From positions 372,001 to 436,000 of the forward strand of contig CAVSZD010000011.1 of the NCBI GenBank assembly GCA_963732355.1: DNA of 64,000 nucleotides, written 5' to 3'. Positions 17,567 to 26,537 of the stretch are shown here, in pieces; the first letter of the stretch is position 1; every line of letters begins with the position of its first letter. This DNA is from JADKAV01 sp963732355 (GTDB taxonomy: Bacteria; Actinomycetota; Actinomycetes; S36-B12; UBA10799). A model generated the notes under the pieces. The model was given only the letters and a program-made list of their open reading frames with translations, did not search any database and had not been told where the DNA came from. A program made the translations under genes and the position numbers.

Positions 17567-18547
17567 TCAGCCCGTGCGGTTGACCACGTAGTCGCAGACC
17601 GATGCCAAGGCATCCCGCGGCGAACCGGCGGGCAGACCCACCAGGCAATCGCGGGCCTCGTCAGCCCACTGCCGGGCCACTGTGCGTGCCTGGTCGACAG
17701 CCGGATGCGGGCGTAGCAGGGCCAACGCCTCAGTGACCTCCGCGTCGGAAAGGGGCCGGGACAGAAGGTCCACGAGTCGGTCATCGCGGCCGGGGTCGCG
17801 CATCACCATCAACCCGGCCAGCGTGGGCACACCCTCCTTGAGGTCGGTGCCCGGGGTCTTGCCCGAAGCTGCAGACTCGCTGACCAGGTCGACCAGGTCG
17901 TCGGCCAACTGGAAGGCCACACCGATCCGCTCGCCGTAACGGGTCAGCACATCCACGGTCGAGTCGTCACATCCGGCGAACATCGCTCCGAACTGCGCCG
18001 ACGTCGCGATCAGAGAACCGGTCTTGTCAGCCAGCACCTGCAAGTGGTGCGACACAGCATCCTCACCGTCCACTGGGCCGACGGTCTCCTTGATCTGTCC
18101 GGTCACAAGGCGCTCGAACGTACGGGCCTGGATACGGACCGCGTCCGGCCCGAGGTCGGCGAGGATGTCCGAAGCCCGGGAGAACAGAAAGTCCCCGGTG
18201 AGGATGGCCACTGAGTTGTCCCAGCGGTTGTTCGCACTGGGCCTGCCTCGGCGCATCGGCGCCTCGTCCATGACGTCGTCGTGGTAGAGGGTGGCAAGGT
18301 GTGTCAGTTCCACGACAGTAGCCGCGTCGTACACGTCCTCATGGTCTGGGTCACCGAAGGCCGCGCACAGCAGTGTCATGAGCGGACGGAAGCGCTTGCC
18401 GCCGGCTTCGACAAGATGCGCGGAGGTTTCGGTCACGAACGGGTAGTCGCTCTTGACCGCCTCGTTCAGGCGCGCCTCGACACGCTGGAGGCGCGCCTGC
18501 AAGCCGTCACGCAGACTCGGGTCGGAGAGGAAGGCCAGATTCGGCAT
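17567..18547 (-). CDS. Polyprenyl diphosphate synthase (menaquinone side chain)
   Basis: 326 residues, a trans-isoprenyl diphosphate synthase. The first aspartate-rich motif is YHDDVMDEAPMRRGRP near residue 88. The second region is FQLADDLVDLVSES near residue 210, followed by KTPGTDLKEG. The second motif reads DDLVD, compatible with the family DDxxD. It condenses isopentenyl diphosphate units onto an allylic primer; product length cannot be read. It starts 12 nt downstream of nuoN and has a Shine-Dalgarno-like GGAGGGA, so it is probably the last gene of the nuo operon. This links complex I expression to quinone tail synthesis for MenA (inference). Confidence 0.92.
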   Translation of the reverse strand: MPNLAFLSDPSLRDGLQARLQRVEARLNEAVKSDYPFVTETSAHLVEAGGKRFRPLMTLLCAAFGDPDHEDVYDAATVVELTHLATLYHDDVMDEAPMRRGRPSANNRWDNSVAILTGDFLFSRASDILADLGPDAVRIQARTFERLVTGQIKETVGPVDGEDAVSHHLQVLADKTGSLIATSAQFGAMFAGCDDSTVDVLTRYGERIGVAFQLADDLVDLVSESAASGKTPGTDLKEGVPTLAGLMVMRDPGRDDRLVDLLSRPLSDAEVTEALALLRPHPAVDQARTVARQWADEARDCLVGLPAGSPRDALASVCDYVVNRTG

Positions 18548-18558
18548 CCGTTCCCTCC

Positions 18559-20106
18559 TTACCTGATGAACGTGGAAGCCTTGTAGGCCAAGTCCAACAC
18601 GGATTGCGGCAATACGCCCAGAATCACGGTAACCGCAACGGTCACACCGATCGCCACCGCGGTAAGACTGCTGGGCACAACCACTGCGGGCGCATCCTCA
18701 CCACGTTCGGTGAAGAACATCAGAACGATCACCCGAACGTAGAAGAACGCGGCAATGGCCGACGCGAACACCCCGACGATGACCACCGGCGTGGCACCGC
18801 CCGCGATCCCGGCCTGGAACACCGCGAACTTGCTGGTGAAACCCGAGGTCAATGGGATGCCTGCGAACGCCAGCAGCAGAATCGCCATGGCACCGGCCAC
18901 CAGCGGGGATGTCTTGGCCAGCCCCGCCCATTGCGACAGCTTGGTGGCTTCTCCGGCCGGGTCGCGCACAAGCGTGACGATCGCGAAAGCGCCCAGTGTG
19001 CTGAAGCCGTAGGCCAGCAGGTAGAACATCGTCCCCGACAGGCCCGCCTGGTTGGTGGCCAGCACGCCGATCAACATGAACCCGGCGTTGGCGATGGCCG
19101 AGTAGGCGAGCATCCGCTTGATGTCGGTCTGCGTCAGCGCCACGATCGCGCCGACCAGCATGGTGGCGATCGCCACGGCCCACATCAGGGGCCGCCAGTC
19201 CCAGCGCAACCCGCCGAGCGCCACGTAGGACAGGCGGAGCAGGGCGCCCACTGCGGCGATCTTGACCCCCGATGCCATGAAAGCGGTCGCCGGCGTCGGC
19301 GCCCCTTGGTACACGTCCGGGGTCCACTGGTGGAACGGGACAGCCCCGACCTTGAACAGCAGTGCCACGAAGAGCAGACCGGTTGCAGCGATCAGCAAAC
19401 CGTTGTTGCCGGGGTCCGCGGCCATGCTGTCCACGATCCCGGGGAAGGTGATGCTCCCGCTGAAGCCGTAGAGCATGGCCGCGCCGAACACGAAGAAACC
19501 TGATGAGTACGCGCCCAGCAGGAAGTACTTCATCGCGGCTTCCTGGCTCAGCAGGCGCCGGCGGCGCGCCATCCCTGCCATCAGGTACAGCGGCAAGGAC
19601 ATGACCTCGAGAGCCACGAACATCGTCAGCAGATCGTTCGCCGAGCAGAACATCATCATGCCGCCGACGCTGAACAGGAACAGCGGCCAGATCTCGGTCT
19701 GCAGCCAGCCCTGCTGCGTGAAGGCCTTCTCATCGTTGCTGCCCGGCAGGGCGGAGGCCTGCGGTGCGAAAGCGTCCCCGGCAGGGTCCACCTGACGCTC
19801 GGCCATCAGCAGCGCCGACACCATGGCCACCAGCAGGATGGAACCCTGCAGGAACAGCGCCGGACCATCCACCGCGATCGTGCCTTCAGCAGCCAGGTCG
19901 TTCGTACCTGCCAGCCGGACCACCGCCACAAAGGCCGCCAGCAGAACCACGGCGACCAGGCCCAACTGGATCGACCTGCGGCTCGTGCGGGGCACAAAGG
20001 CCTCCACGAGCACGCCCAGGACCCCACCGCCGAGCACGATCAGCAGCGGGGCGACCAGCCCGTATCTGATCTCGGGAGACGCAAAGGTCTCAACAACGCC
20101 GTTCAC
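18559..20106 (-). CDS. nuoN: NADH-quinone oxidoreductase subunit N
   Basis: 515 residues with about 14 membrane helices, an antiporter-like proton-pumping subunit of complex I. LLTMFVALEVMSLPLYLMAG and the lysine-bearing FKVGAVPFHQWTPDVYQGAP near the middle are typical. The start is GTG 20106, which overlaps the nuoM stop (GTGA). An upstream ATG at 20130 would add eight residues inside nuoM. It is the final core subunit gene of nuoA-N and is followed after 12 nt by the polyprenyl diphosphate synthase gene. Confidence 0.95.
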   Translation of the reverse strand: MNGVVETFASPEIRYGLVAPLLIVLGGGVLGVLVEAFVPRTSRRSIQLGLVAVVLLAAFVAVVRLAGTNDLAAEGTIAVDGPALFLQGSILLVAMVSALLMAERQVDPAGDAFAPQASALPGSNDEKAFTQQGWLQTEIWPLFLFSVGGMMMFCSANDLLTMFVALEVMSLPLYLMAGMARRRRLLSQEAAMKYFLLGAYSSGFFVFGAAMLYGFSGSITFPGIVDSMAADPGNNGLLIAATGLLFVALLFKVGAVPFHQWTPDVYQGAPTPATAFMASGVKIAAVGALLRLSYVALGGLRWDWRPLMWAVAIATMLVGAIVALTQTDIKRMLAYSAIANAGFMLIGVLATNQAGLSGTMFYLLAYGFSTLGAFAIVTLVRDPAGEATKLSQWAGLAKTSPLVAGAMAILLLAFAGIPLTSGFTSKFAVFQAGIAGGATPVVIVGVFASAIAAFFYVRVIVLMFFTERGEDAPAVVVPSSLTAVAIGVTVAVTVILGVLPQSVLDLAYKASTFIR

Positions 20107-21659
20107 TGGCCCTCCCCTTCCGCACGGCACCCATCAGCGAGGTCGCAGCCGGAGCCCACCCCCACTGACGGGTCCATCACGCCGACGGCAGCCAGCGTCT
20201 GGGTCACCGCCGGGTTGATCACGTTCAGTGCCGGGGCGGGGAACACGCCCAGGGCCAGGATCAGCACGACCAGCGGCGAGACCGCCACGATCTCGCGACC
20301 GGTGAGGTCCTTGACGTCCTCGCAGCCCTCCTTGACCGGCCCCGTCATGGTGCGCTGGTAGAGCCACAGGATGTACAGCGCCGCCAGGATGATGCCGGTG
20401 GTGGCGATCACGGCTGCGATCGGATAGCGCACGAACGTCCCCACGAGCACTAAGAACTCGGACACAAAGCTGCTCATGCCGGGCAGCGCCAGCGAACTCA
20501 AGCCCGCGATCAGGAAGAAGCCGGCGAGCAAGGGGGCGACCTTGGAGATGCCTCCGTAGTCCTCGACCAGTTTGGACCCGCGACGGCTCATCAAGAAGCC
20601 GGCCACCAGGAACAGCGCGGCCGTGGAGAAACCGTGGTTGATCATGTACAGCGTGGAACCGCTCTGGCCCTGGCTGGTCATGGCGAAGATGCCCAAAGTG
20701 ATGAAGCCGAAGTGGCTGATCGACGTGTACGCGATGAGCCGCTTGATATCGGTCTGGCCGATCGCCAGCAGCGCGCCGTAGATGATCCCGACGACACTGA
20801 TCACGATGATGATCGGGGTGTAGAACTGCGACGCCTCGGGGAAGATCGGCAGGCAGTAACGCAGCATGCCGAACGTGCCGACCTTGTCCAGGACCCCGAC
20901 GAGAAGCACCGCGCTTCCCGGCTGGGCCTCCGTGGCCGCGTCCGGCAACCAGGTGTGGAACGGCCACAGTGGCGCCTTCACGGCAAATGCGAAGAAGAAG
21001 CCGAGGAACAGCATGCGCTGGGTCGTGGAGTCCATGTTGAGCTGCGTCAGAGTCAGGAAGTCGAACGTTCCCGCGCCGATCTCACGCTGAGCCACCACGT
21101 ACAGCCCGATGAGGCTGGCCAGCATGAACAGGCCACCGAACAGGCTCACGATCAGGAACTTCACTGCGGCGTAGGACCGGCGTGCGCCGCCGTACCGGCC
21201 GATCATGAAGTACATCGGGACGAGCATGACCTCGAAGAACACGTAGAACAGGAACACGTCGATCGAGGCGAAGACCCCGATCATGCAGGCCTCGAGGAGC
21301 AACATGAGGGCGAAGTAGCCCTTGGTCGTCGCATCGCTGTGGTCGGCCTCGTTCCAGCCGGCCAGGATGACCACCGGCACAAGCACCGCGGCCATGGCGA
21401 TCAGGACCAGCGCGATCCCGTCGACCCCGAGTGCGAAGGACACCCCGAAGGTTCGGATCCAGGGGGTGGAGGTCACGAACTGGAACGGTTCGGTGCTCTC
21501 GGCGTCGAACTGCAACGCCATTGCGATAACGAGCACCAAGGTGGCGATGCTGAAGGCGAGGGCGAGCTGCTTGGCGAGGTCGATCTTCTCTTTGGGCAGC
21601 AGTGCGACGACAACAGCACCGATCACAGGCAGCAGGAGCAGGGTCAACAACCAGTTCAT
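20103..21659 (-). CDS. nuoM: NADH-quinone oxidoreductase subunit M
   Basis: 518 residues from ATG 21659, where TGATG joins it to the nuoL stop. A longer reading from 21749 would lie inside nuoL. The subunit has about 14 membrane helices. FVFFEVMLVPMYFMIGRYGG and FAVKAPLWPFHTWLPDAATE are the conserved proton-channel glutamate and lysine/histidine segments. It pumps protons as the middle antiporter-like subunit. Confidence 0.96.
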   Translation of the reverse strand: MNWLLTLLLLPVIGAVVVALLPKEKIDLAKQLALAFSIATLVLVIAMALQFDAESTEPFQFVTSTPWIRTFGVSFALGVDGIALVLIAMAAVLVPVVILAGWNEADHSDATTKGYFALMLLLEACMIGVFASIDVFLFYVFFEVMLVPMYFMIGRYGGARRSYAAVKFLIVSLFGGLFMLASLIGLYVVAQREIGAGTFDFLTLTQLNMDSTTQRMLFLGFFFAFAVKAPLWPFHTWLPDAATEAQPGSAVLLVGVLDKVGTFGMLRYCLPIFPEASQFYTPIIIVISVVGIIYGALLAIGQTDIKRLIAYTSISHFGFITLGIFAMTSQGQSGSTLYMINHGFSTAALFLVAGFLMSRRGSKLVEDYGGISKVAPLLAGFFLIAGLSSLALPGMSSFVSEFLVLVGTFVRYPIAAVIATTGIILAALYILWLYQRTMTGPVKEGCEDVKDLTGREIVAVSPLVVLILALGVFPAPALNVINPAVTQTLAAVGVMDPSVGVGSGCDLADGCRAEGEGQ

Positions 21660-23584
21660 CAGAGCCTCACCACCAGCATGATGGCGAAGAGCGCGAACGC
21701 TCCGGCCAGCATGGACATCGCGTAGGAACGCGAGAAGCCGGTCTGCCACTTGCGCAATCGGCCCGAGAGTCCCGCGGTCGCAGAGCCGATGGCCAGCAGC
21801 GACCCGTCGATACTGCGGTTGTCGAACCAGACCAGCGCCCGGGTGAGGTACTGCCCAGGCCGCATGAAGACCGCCTCATTGAAGGCATCTCCGTAGAGGT
21901 CCTTGCGCGCCGCCACCGTGAGCGGAGACACCGATGTGGGCGCTGTGACAGGCACGTCGCGCCGGTACTGCTGGTAGGCCAGCAGCGCACCCACGATCAC
22001 CAGCAGCAAGGTGATGCCACTGATGAGCGGTATGGGTATCGGAGGTTCGGGATGTTCGAAGCCGGTTACGGGCTCCAACCACTTCTCGATCATGCCGTTC
22101 CACGCGAGCACGAAGCCGCTGACCGCGGACAACAGGCCCAGGATGATCAGCGGGATCGTCATGACCGAGCTGGACTCGTGCGGGTGCACGTCCTCGGTCC
22201 AGCGGGCCTTGCCCAGGAACGTCATCGTGAAGAGTCGGGTCATATAGAACGCAGTGATCCCGGCGCCGATCATCGCGGCCAGACCGGGAATCCATCCCTG
22301 TGCCAGGGCAGCTTCGATGATCTTGTCCTTCGAGTAGAAGCCGGAGAAGGGTGGCACACCCATGATCGCCAGCCAGCCAGCGGCGAACGTCACGAAGGTG
22401 ATCACCATGACCGTGCGGATGGCACCGAAGCGGCGCATGTCCTCCTGATTGTTGAAGGAGTGCATGACTGAGCCCGCGCCGAGGAACATGTTCGCCTTGA
22501 AGAAGCCGTGGTTGACCAGGTGGAAGATCGCGAAGACGTACCCGATCGGTCCCAGGCCTGCCGCCAGGATCATGTAGCCGATCTGCGACATCGTGGATCC
22601 CGCGAGGACCTTCTTGATCTCGTCCTTGGCGGTACCGATGATGGCACCGAAGATCAAGGTCACGGCGCCCACGATGACCACCAGCAGTTGCGCTGTCGGG
22701 GCCGCGTCGAAGATCGCGTTGGACCGCACGATCAGGTACACGCCGGCGGTGACCATCGTGGCTGCGTGGATCAGCGCCGAGACCGGGGTCGGGCCCTCCA
22801 TGGCGTCGAGCAGCCAGGACTGCAGCGGGACCTGCGCGGACTTCCCACAGGCTGCGATCAGCAGCAGGATGCCGATCCAGGTCAGCGAACTCTGGTCGGT
22901 CTCGCCGACCTGCGCGAACACGTCCGGGAACGTGACCGAACCGAACGTCACGAAGATGAGCATGATCCCGACGGACAGACCGAAGTCACCCACCCGGTTG
23001 ACCACGAATGCCTTCTTGGCGGCCGCAGCAGCGGTCGGCTTGTACTGCCAGAAGCCGATCAACAGGTACGAGGCCAGACCGACCCCCTCCCAGCCGACAT
23101 AGAGCAGCAGGTAGTTGTCCGCCAGCACGAGCAGCAACATCGCTGCGACGAAGAGGTTCAGGTAGGCGAAGAAGAGACGCCGCTTCGGGTCGTCCTTCAT
23201 GTACCCGATCGAGTAGATGTGGATCAGCGATCCGACTCCGGTGATCAGCAGCACGAACGTCATCGACAACTGATCCATCTGCAGGCCCACGTTGGCCCGG
23301 AAGTCCCCGACGATGACCCAGTCCCAGAGGTGCTGGATGACCCCGCGCTCCTCCGAGGGCCGGGCCAGCATGGCCATCCACATCATCGCGGCGAGCACGA
23401 ACGACCCGATCGGCAGAAGTGTGGCCAGGTAGTGGCCCCAGGCGTTGGTCCGATTGCCCATGACGAGCAGGAAGAACGCTCCGAACAGGGGCAGCGCGAT
23501 CAGCAGCCACAGGTAGGTGAAGATCCCCTCAGGTGGGGCATAGGTGATGCTCGGCGCTGCGGCCGACAGCAGTGAGGTTCCCAT
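21659..23584 (-). CDS. nuoL: NADH-quinone oxidoreductase subunit L
   Basis: 641 residues, the usual length. It has about 16 membrane helices and the long C-terminal lateral helix expected of NuoL. YVGWEGVGLASYLLIGFW, VNRVGDFGLSVGI and SAQVPLQSWLLDAMEGPTPV are the signature segments. It is the distal antiporter-like proton pump of complex I. The start overlaps the nuoK stop by one base. The C-terminal region (GDAFNEAVFMRPGQYL) is a normal actinobacterial variant. Confidence 0.96.
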   Translation of the reverse strand: MGTSLLSAAAPSITYAPPEGIFTYLWLLIALPLFGAFFLLVMGNRTNAWGHYLATLLPIGSFVLAAMMWMAMLARPSEERGVIQHLWDWVIVGDFRANVGLQMDQLSMTFVLLITGVGSLIHIYSIGYMKDDPKRRLFFAYLNLFVAAMLLLVLADNYLLLYVGWEGVGLASYLLIGFWQYKPTAAAAAKKAFVVNRVGDFGLSVGIMLIFVTFGSVTFPDVFAQVGETDQSSLTWIGILLLIAACGKSAQVPLQSWLLDAMEGPTPVSALIHAATMVTAGVYLIVRSNAIFDAAPTAQLLVVIVGAVTLIFGAIIGTAKDEIKKVLAGSTMSQIGYMILAAGLGPIGYVFAIFHLVNHGFFKANMFLGAGSVMHSFNNQEDMRRFGAIRTVMVITFVTFAAGWLAIMGVPPFSGFYSKDKIIEAALAQGWIPGLAAMIGAGITAFYMTRLFTMTFLGKARWTEDVHPHESSSVMTIPLIILGLLSAVSGFVLAWNGMIEKWLEPVTGFEHPEPPIPIPLISGITLLLVIVGALLAYQQYRRDVPVTAPTSVSPLTVAARKDLYGDAFNEAVFMRPGQYLTRALVWFDNRSIDGSLLAIGSATAGLSGRLRKWQTGFSRSYAMSMLAGAFALFAIMLVVRL

Positions 23585-23883
23585 CAGAACCTCAGCAGAC
23601 TTGGCTCGTCGACCGACGCGGAACGACGCGTGCGGAAGATGGCGACGATGATCGCCAGGCCGACGACGACCTCCGCGGCCGCAACAACCATCGTGAAGAA
23701 GGCGAACACTTGACCCTCGAGATTTCCGTGCATCCGGGCGAAGGCCACGAACGCGAGATTGGAGGCGTTGAGCATCAACTCAACGCACATGAAGACCACG
23801 ATGGCGTTGCGGCGGAACAGCATGCCGAATGCACCGAGGCTGAACAACACCGCCGAAAGGACGATGTAGTGGTCGGTCGTCAC
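23584..23883 (-). CDS. nuoK: NADH-quinone oxidoreductase subunit K
   Basis: 99 residues with three membrane helices. NAIVVFMCVELMLNASNLAFV carries the conserved glutamate of helix 2, and FTMVVAAAEVVVGLAII the second glutamate in helix 3. Both belong to the proton pathway at the NuoK-NuoN interface. It overlaps nuoJ by four bases (ATGA). Confidence 0.96.
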   Translation of the reverse strand: MTTDHYIVLSAVLFSLGAFGMLFRRNAIVVFMCVELMLNASNLAFVAFARMHGNLEGQVFAFFTMVVAAAEVVVGLAIIVAIFRTRRSASVDEPSLLRF

Positions 23884-24713
23884 CTTTCCTCCCCAGAGGT
23901 GTCATCGGTGGTCGGACCGGTTTCTAGATCATCGACGACGACGCTGTGCCCCGCCACAACCTCGTCCATCTCCTCGATGTCGATCTGGTCGACCTGCGGA
24001 TTGCGAAGAGCCATCGGCCGCGGCACCGAGACATCGGCGGGCGTGCCATCGGGCAGCAGCGCAGGAGTGTCCACTGCGTTGTGCCGGGCGTAGGTGCCCG
24101 GGGGCGGAAGCGGGCTGGGGTGGTCCCCGGCGAACCTCGCCTCGGACAAGTCGCGCTGGGTCGGCTTGGGCTTGTAGTGCTCCTGATGGGTCAGGATCAT
24201 CGCACCAAGGGCCGCGGTGATCAGAAGCGCCGAGGTCACCTCGAACGCGAACACGTAGCGGGTGAAGATCTGTTCGGCGATCCCTTGCACGTTGCCGCCG
24301 TTGACCGAATTCGCCTCGTCCAGCGACCCGACCGGGAAGTCCGAGGTGCCTTGTCCGAGCAGCCCGAGCAGCAGGACTGCGAAGCCGAATCCGAACAGGA
24401 TCGCTGCCGGCCGCTGACCTTTGACGGTCTCCACCAGCGAGTCGGAGGAGTCGACGCCCACGACCATGAGGACGAACAGGAACAGCATCATGATCGCCCC
24501 GGTGTACACAATGACCTGCACCATGCCCAGGAAGGGCGCCGAGAGGCTCACGTACAGGATCGCGAGGTTGATCATCGTCATGGCCAGGAACAGCGCGCTG
24601 TGCACAGCCTTGCGGGAGAACAGCATGCCCAAGGCGCCGAGCACCGCCAGCGCCCCGCAGATCCAGAACACCGCAGCCTCCCCGGTGTTCTGTGCGGCGA
24701 GTGTGGAAGTCAC
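23880..24713 (-). CDS. nuoJ: NADH-quinone oxidoreductase subunit J
   Basis: 277 residues. The first 170 hold five membrane helices (FLAMTMINLAILYVSLSAPF, IVYTGAIMMLFLFVLMVVGV), as in NuoJ. The C-terminal hundred residues are hydrophilic, proline- and acid-rich, and have no catalytic role in other organisms; such tails are common in actinobacterial NuoJ. The start is GTG 24713, overlapping the nuoI stop. Confidence 0.94.
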   Translation of the reverse strand: MTSTLAAQNTGEAAVFWICGALAVLGALGMLFSRKAVHSALFLAMTMINLAILYVSLSAPFLGMVQVIVYTGAIMMLFLFVLMVVGVDSSDSLVETVKGQRPAAILFGFGFAVLLLGLLGQGTSDFPVGSLDEANSVNGGNVQGIAEQIFTRYVFAFEVTSALLITAALGAMILTHQEHYKPKPTQRDLSEARFAGDHPSPLPPPGTYARHNAVDTPALLPDGTPADVSVPRPMALRNPQVDQIDIEEMDEVVAGHSVVVDDLETGPTTDDTSGEER

Positions 24714-25264
24714 AGAGCGCTCCCCTCGACCGCATCCTTCAACGGCTCGCCGGCCCCGGTGACCCTGCGCTCGTAGTAGTCCTTCTCGGTCGCGCCCTCG
24801 ACCATCTCGTGGGGCGGGTCGACCATACCGGGCAACAACGGCGCCAGCAGGTCCTGCTTCTCGTAGATCAGCTTGTCACGGCGGTTGTCGGCCAGTTCGA
24901 ACTCGTGGATCATCGTCAATGCACGTGTGGGACAGGCCTCGATGCACAATCCGCAGCCGATGCAGCGCAGGTAGTTGATCTGGTAGACGCGCCCGTAGCG
25001 CTCCCCCGGCGAGAACCTCCCACCGTCGGTGTTGTCGGCGCCCTGCACGAAGATCGCGTCCGCGGGGCACGCCCAGGCGCACAGCTCACATCCGACGCAC
25101 TTCTCCAGGCCGTCGGGATGCCGGTTGAGCTGGTGACGGCCGTGGTAGCGGGCCTTCGGGGGGAACTCGTCCTTCTCCTCCGGGTACTGCTCGGTCACGA
25201 CCTTCCTGAACATTGTCGTGAACGTTGTGGAGAAGCCTTTCACCACTGGCGGGACCTCAGGCAT
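24710..25264 (-). CDS. nuoI: NADH-quinone oxidoreductase subunit I
   Basis: 184 residues from ATG 25264; an ATG 42 bases earlier lies inside nuoH and adds no family sequence. Two 4Fe-4S motifs are seen, CVGCELCAWACP near residue 56 and CIGCGLCIEACP near residue 100, which hold clusters N6a and N6b. RYHGRHQLNRHPDGLEKC is the classic lead-in. It passes electrons toward NuoB. Compare the much shorter NuoI-like protein at 1794-2081. Confidence 0.96.
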   Translation of the reverse strand: MPEVPPVVKGFSTTFTTMFRKVVTEQYPEEKDEFPPKARYHGRHQLNRHPDGLEKCVGCELCAWACPADAIFVQGADNTDGGRFSPGERYGRVYQINYLRCIGCGLCIEACPTRALTMIHEFELADNRRDKLIYEKQDLLAPLLPGMVDPPHEMVEGATEKDYYERRVTGAGEPLKDAVEGSAL

Positions 25265-26537
25265 TGCGTGCCTCCTGTTCAAGCGCCGGAGCGACGCTGG
25301 GCTCAAGGCGTTCCTGCCCGGGCATGGGCGGCACCGGATGCCCGCCTGCGAACGGATCGATGGGGGCGATGAAGGACGCCTCAGCGGCCTCCTGGGCCTC
25401 GGCGCGCCGATCGCGTCGGATCTGCGCGGAGTACGAGGCGATGATCAGCAGTAGGACTGCGAAACCGACTGCCACAAGGACCGCCAGCAACTGCGATCCG
25501 TCCGGGCCGATGGTGTATCTGGCCACCGAGACCACGATGATCCAGGCCAGGGAAATGGGGATGAGGACCTTCCACCCGAAGCGCATGAACTGGTCGTAGC
25601 GCAACCGCGGCAGGGTCCCGCGCAGCCAGATGAACACGAATATGAACGCGCAGACCTTCATCAGGAACCAGAGCATGGGCCACCAGCCCTGGTTCGCGCC
25701 CTCCCAGATCGACAGCGGCCACGGCGCTCGCCAACCGCCCAGGAACAACGTGGTGGCCAGCGCCGAGACGGTCACCATGTTGATGTACTCGGCAAGGAAG
25801 AACATCGCGAACTTCAGCGAGGAGTACTCGGTGTGGAACCCGCCCACAAGTTCACCCTCGGCCTCGGGCAGGTCGAAGGGCGCCCGGTTCGTCTCGCCCA
25901 CCATCGCGGTGGTGTAGATCATGAAGGACGGCAGCAGCAGAAGCACGTACCACAAGTTGGTCTGGGCGTTGACGATCTCAGAGGTCGCCATGCTGCCCGC
26001 GAAGAGGAACACGGCAACGAAAGAGAGACCCATCGCGATCTCGTACGAGATCATCTGGGCGGTGCTTCGCAGCCCTCCCAGCAGCGGGTAGGTCGAGCCC
26101 GATGACCAGCCGGCCAGAACGATCCCGTAGATGCCGATGGAGGCGATGGCAAGCACGTAGAGGACGCTGACTGAGAAGTCCGTCAGCTGCAGCATGGTGG
26201 TCTGCCCGAAGATCGACACCTCAGGGCCGAACGGGATGACCGCGAAGGCCAAGAAGGCGGGGACGGCCGACAGGATCGGGGCCAGGATGTACACACCCAG
26301 CTCGACCTTGCGCGGGATGATCTCTTCCTTCAGAGCGAGTTTGAACCCGTCCATCAGCGACTGCAGCAAGCCGAACGGGCCAACGCGGTTCGGGCCGATG
26401 CGGCTCTGCATCCGGGCGACCACCCGGCGCTCGGCCCAGATGGTGAGAAGCACGATCACCACCAGCAGGATGAACAGCCCGAGCACCTTCAGGCAGATCA
26501 ACCAGAACGGGTCACTGCCGAAACCGGCCACGTTCAT
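25257..26537 (-). CDS. nuoH: NADH-quinone oxidoreductase subunit H
   Basis: 426 residues with eight membrane helices. RIGPNRVGPFGLLQSLMDG and EGELVGGFHTEYSSLKFA are the quinone-channel signatures. The last 70 residues form an extra cytoplasmic tail after the final helix, found in many actinobacterial NuoH proteins. The subunit anchors the hydrophilic arm and forms the quinone entry. It overlaps nuoI by 8 nt and nuoG by 4 nt. Confidence 0.96.
   Translation of the reverse strand: MNVAGFGSDPFWLICLKVLGLFILLVVIVLLTIWAERRVVARMQSRIGPNRVGPFGLLQSLMDGFKLALKEEIIPRKVELGVYILAPILSAVPAFLAFAVIPFGPEVSIFGQTTMLQLTDFSVSVLYVLAIASIGIYGIVLAGWSSGSTYPLLGGLRSTAQMISYEIAMGLSFVAVFLFAGSMATSEIVNAQTNLWYVLLLLPSFMIYTTAMVGETNRAPFDLPEAEGELVGGFHTEYSSLKFAMFFLAEYINMVTVSALATTLFLGGWRAPWPLSIWEGANQGWWPMLWFLMKVCAFIFVFIWLRGTLPRLRYDQFMRFGWKVLIPISLAWIIVVSVARYTIGPDGSQLLAVLVAVGFAVLLLIIASYSAQIRRDRRAEAQEAAEASFIAPIDPFAGGHPVPPMPGQERLEPSVAPALEQEARNA

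Noticed and set aside
20634..21725. Long plus-strand open frame of 363 codons opposite nuoM
   Set aside because: It is antisense to a fully convincing nuoM, is rich in H, D, R and Q from GC-rich third positions, and shows no domain. The same applies to long frames opposite nuoL (22508-23575) and menD (37573-38820).
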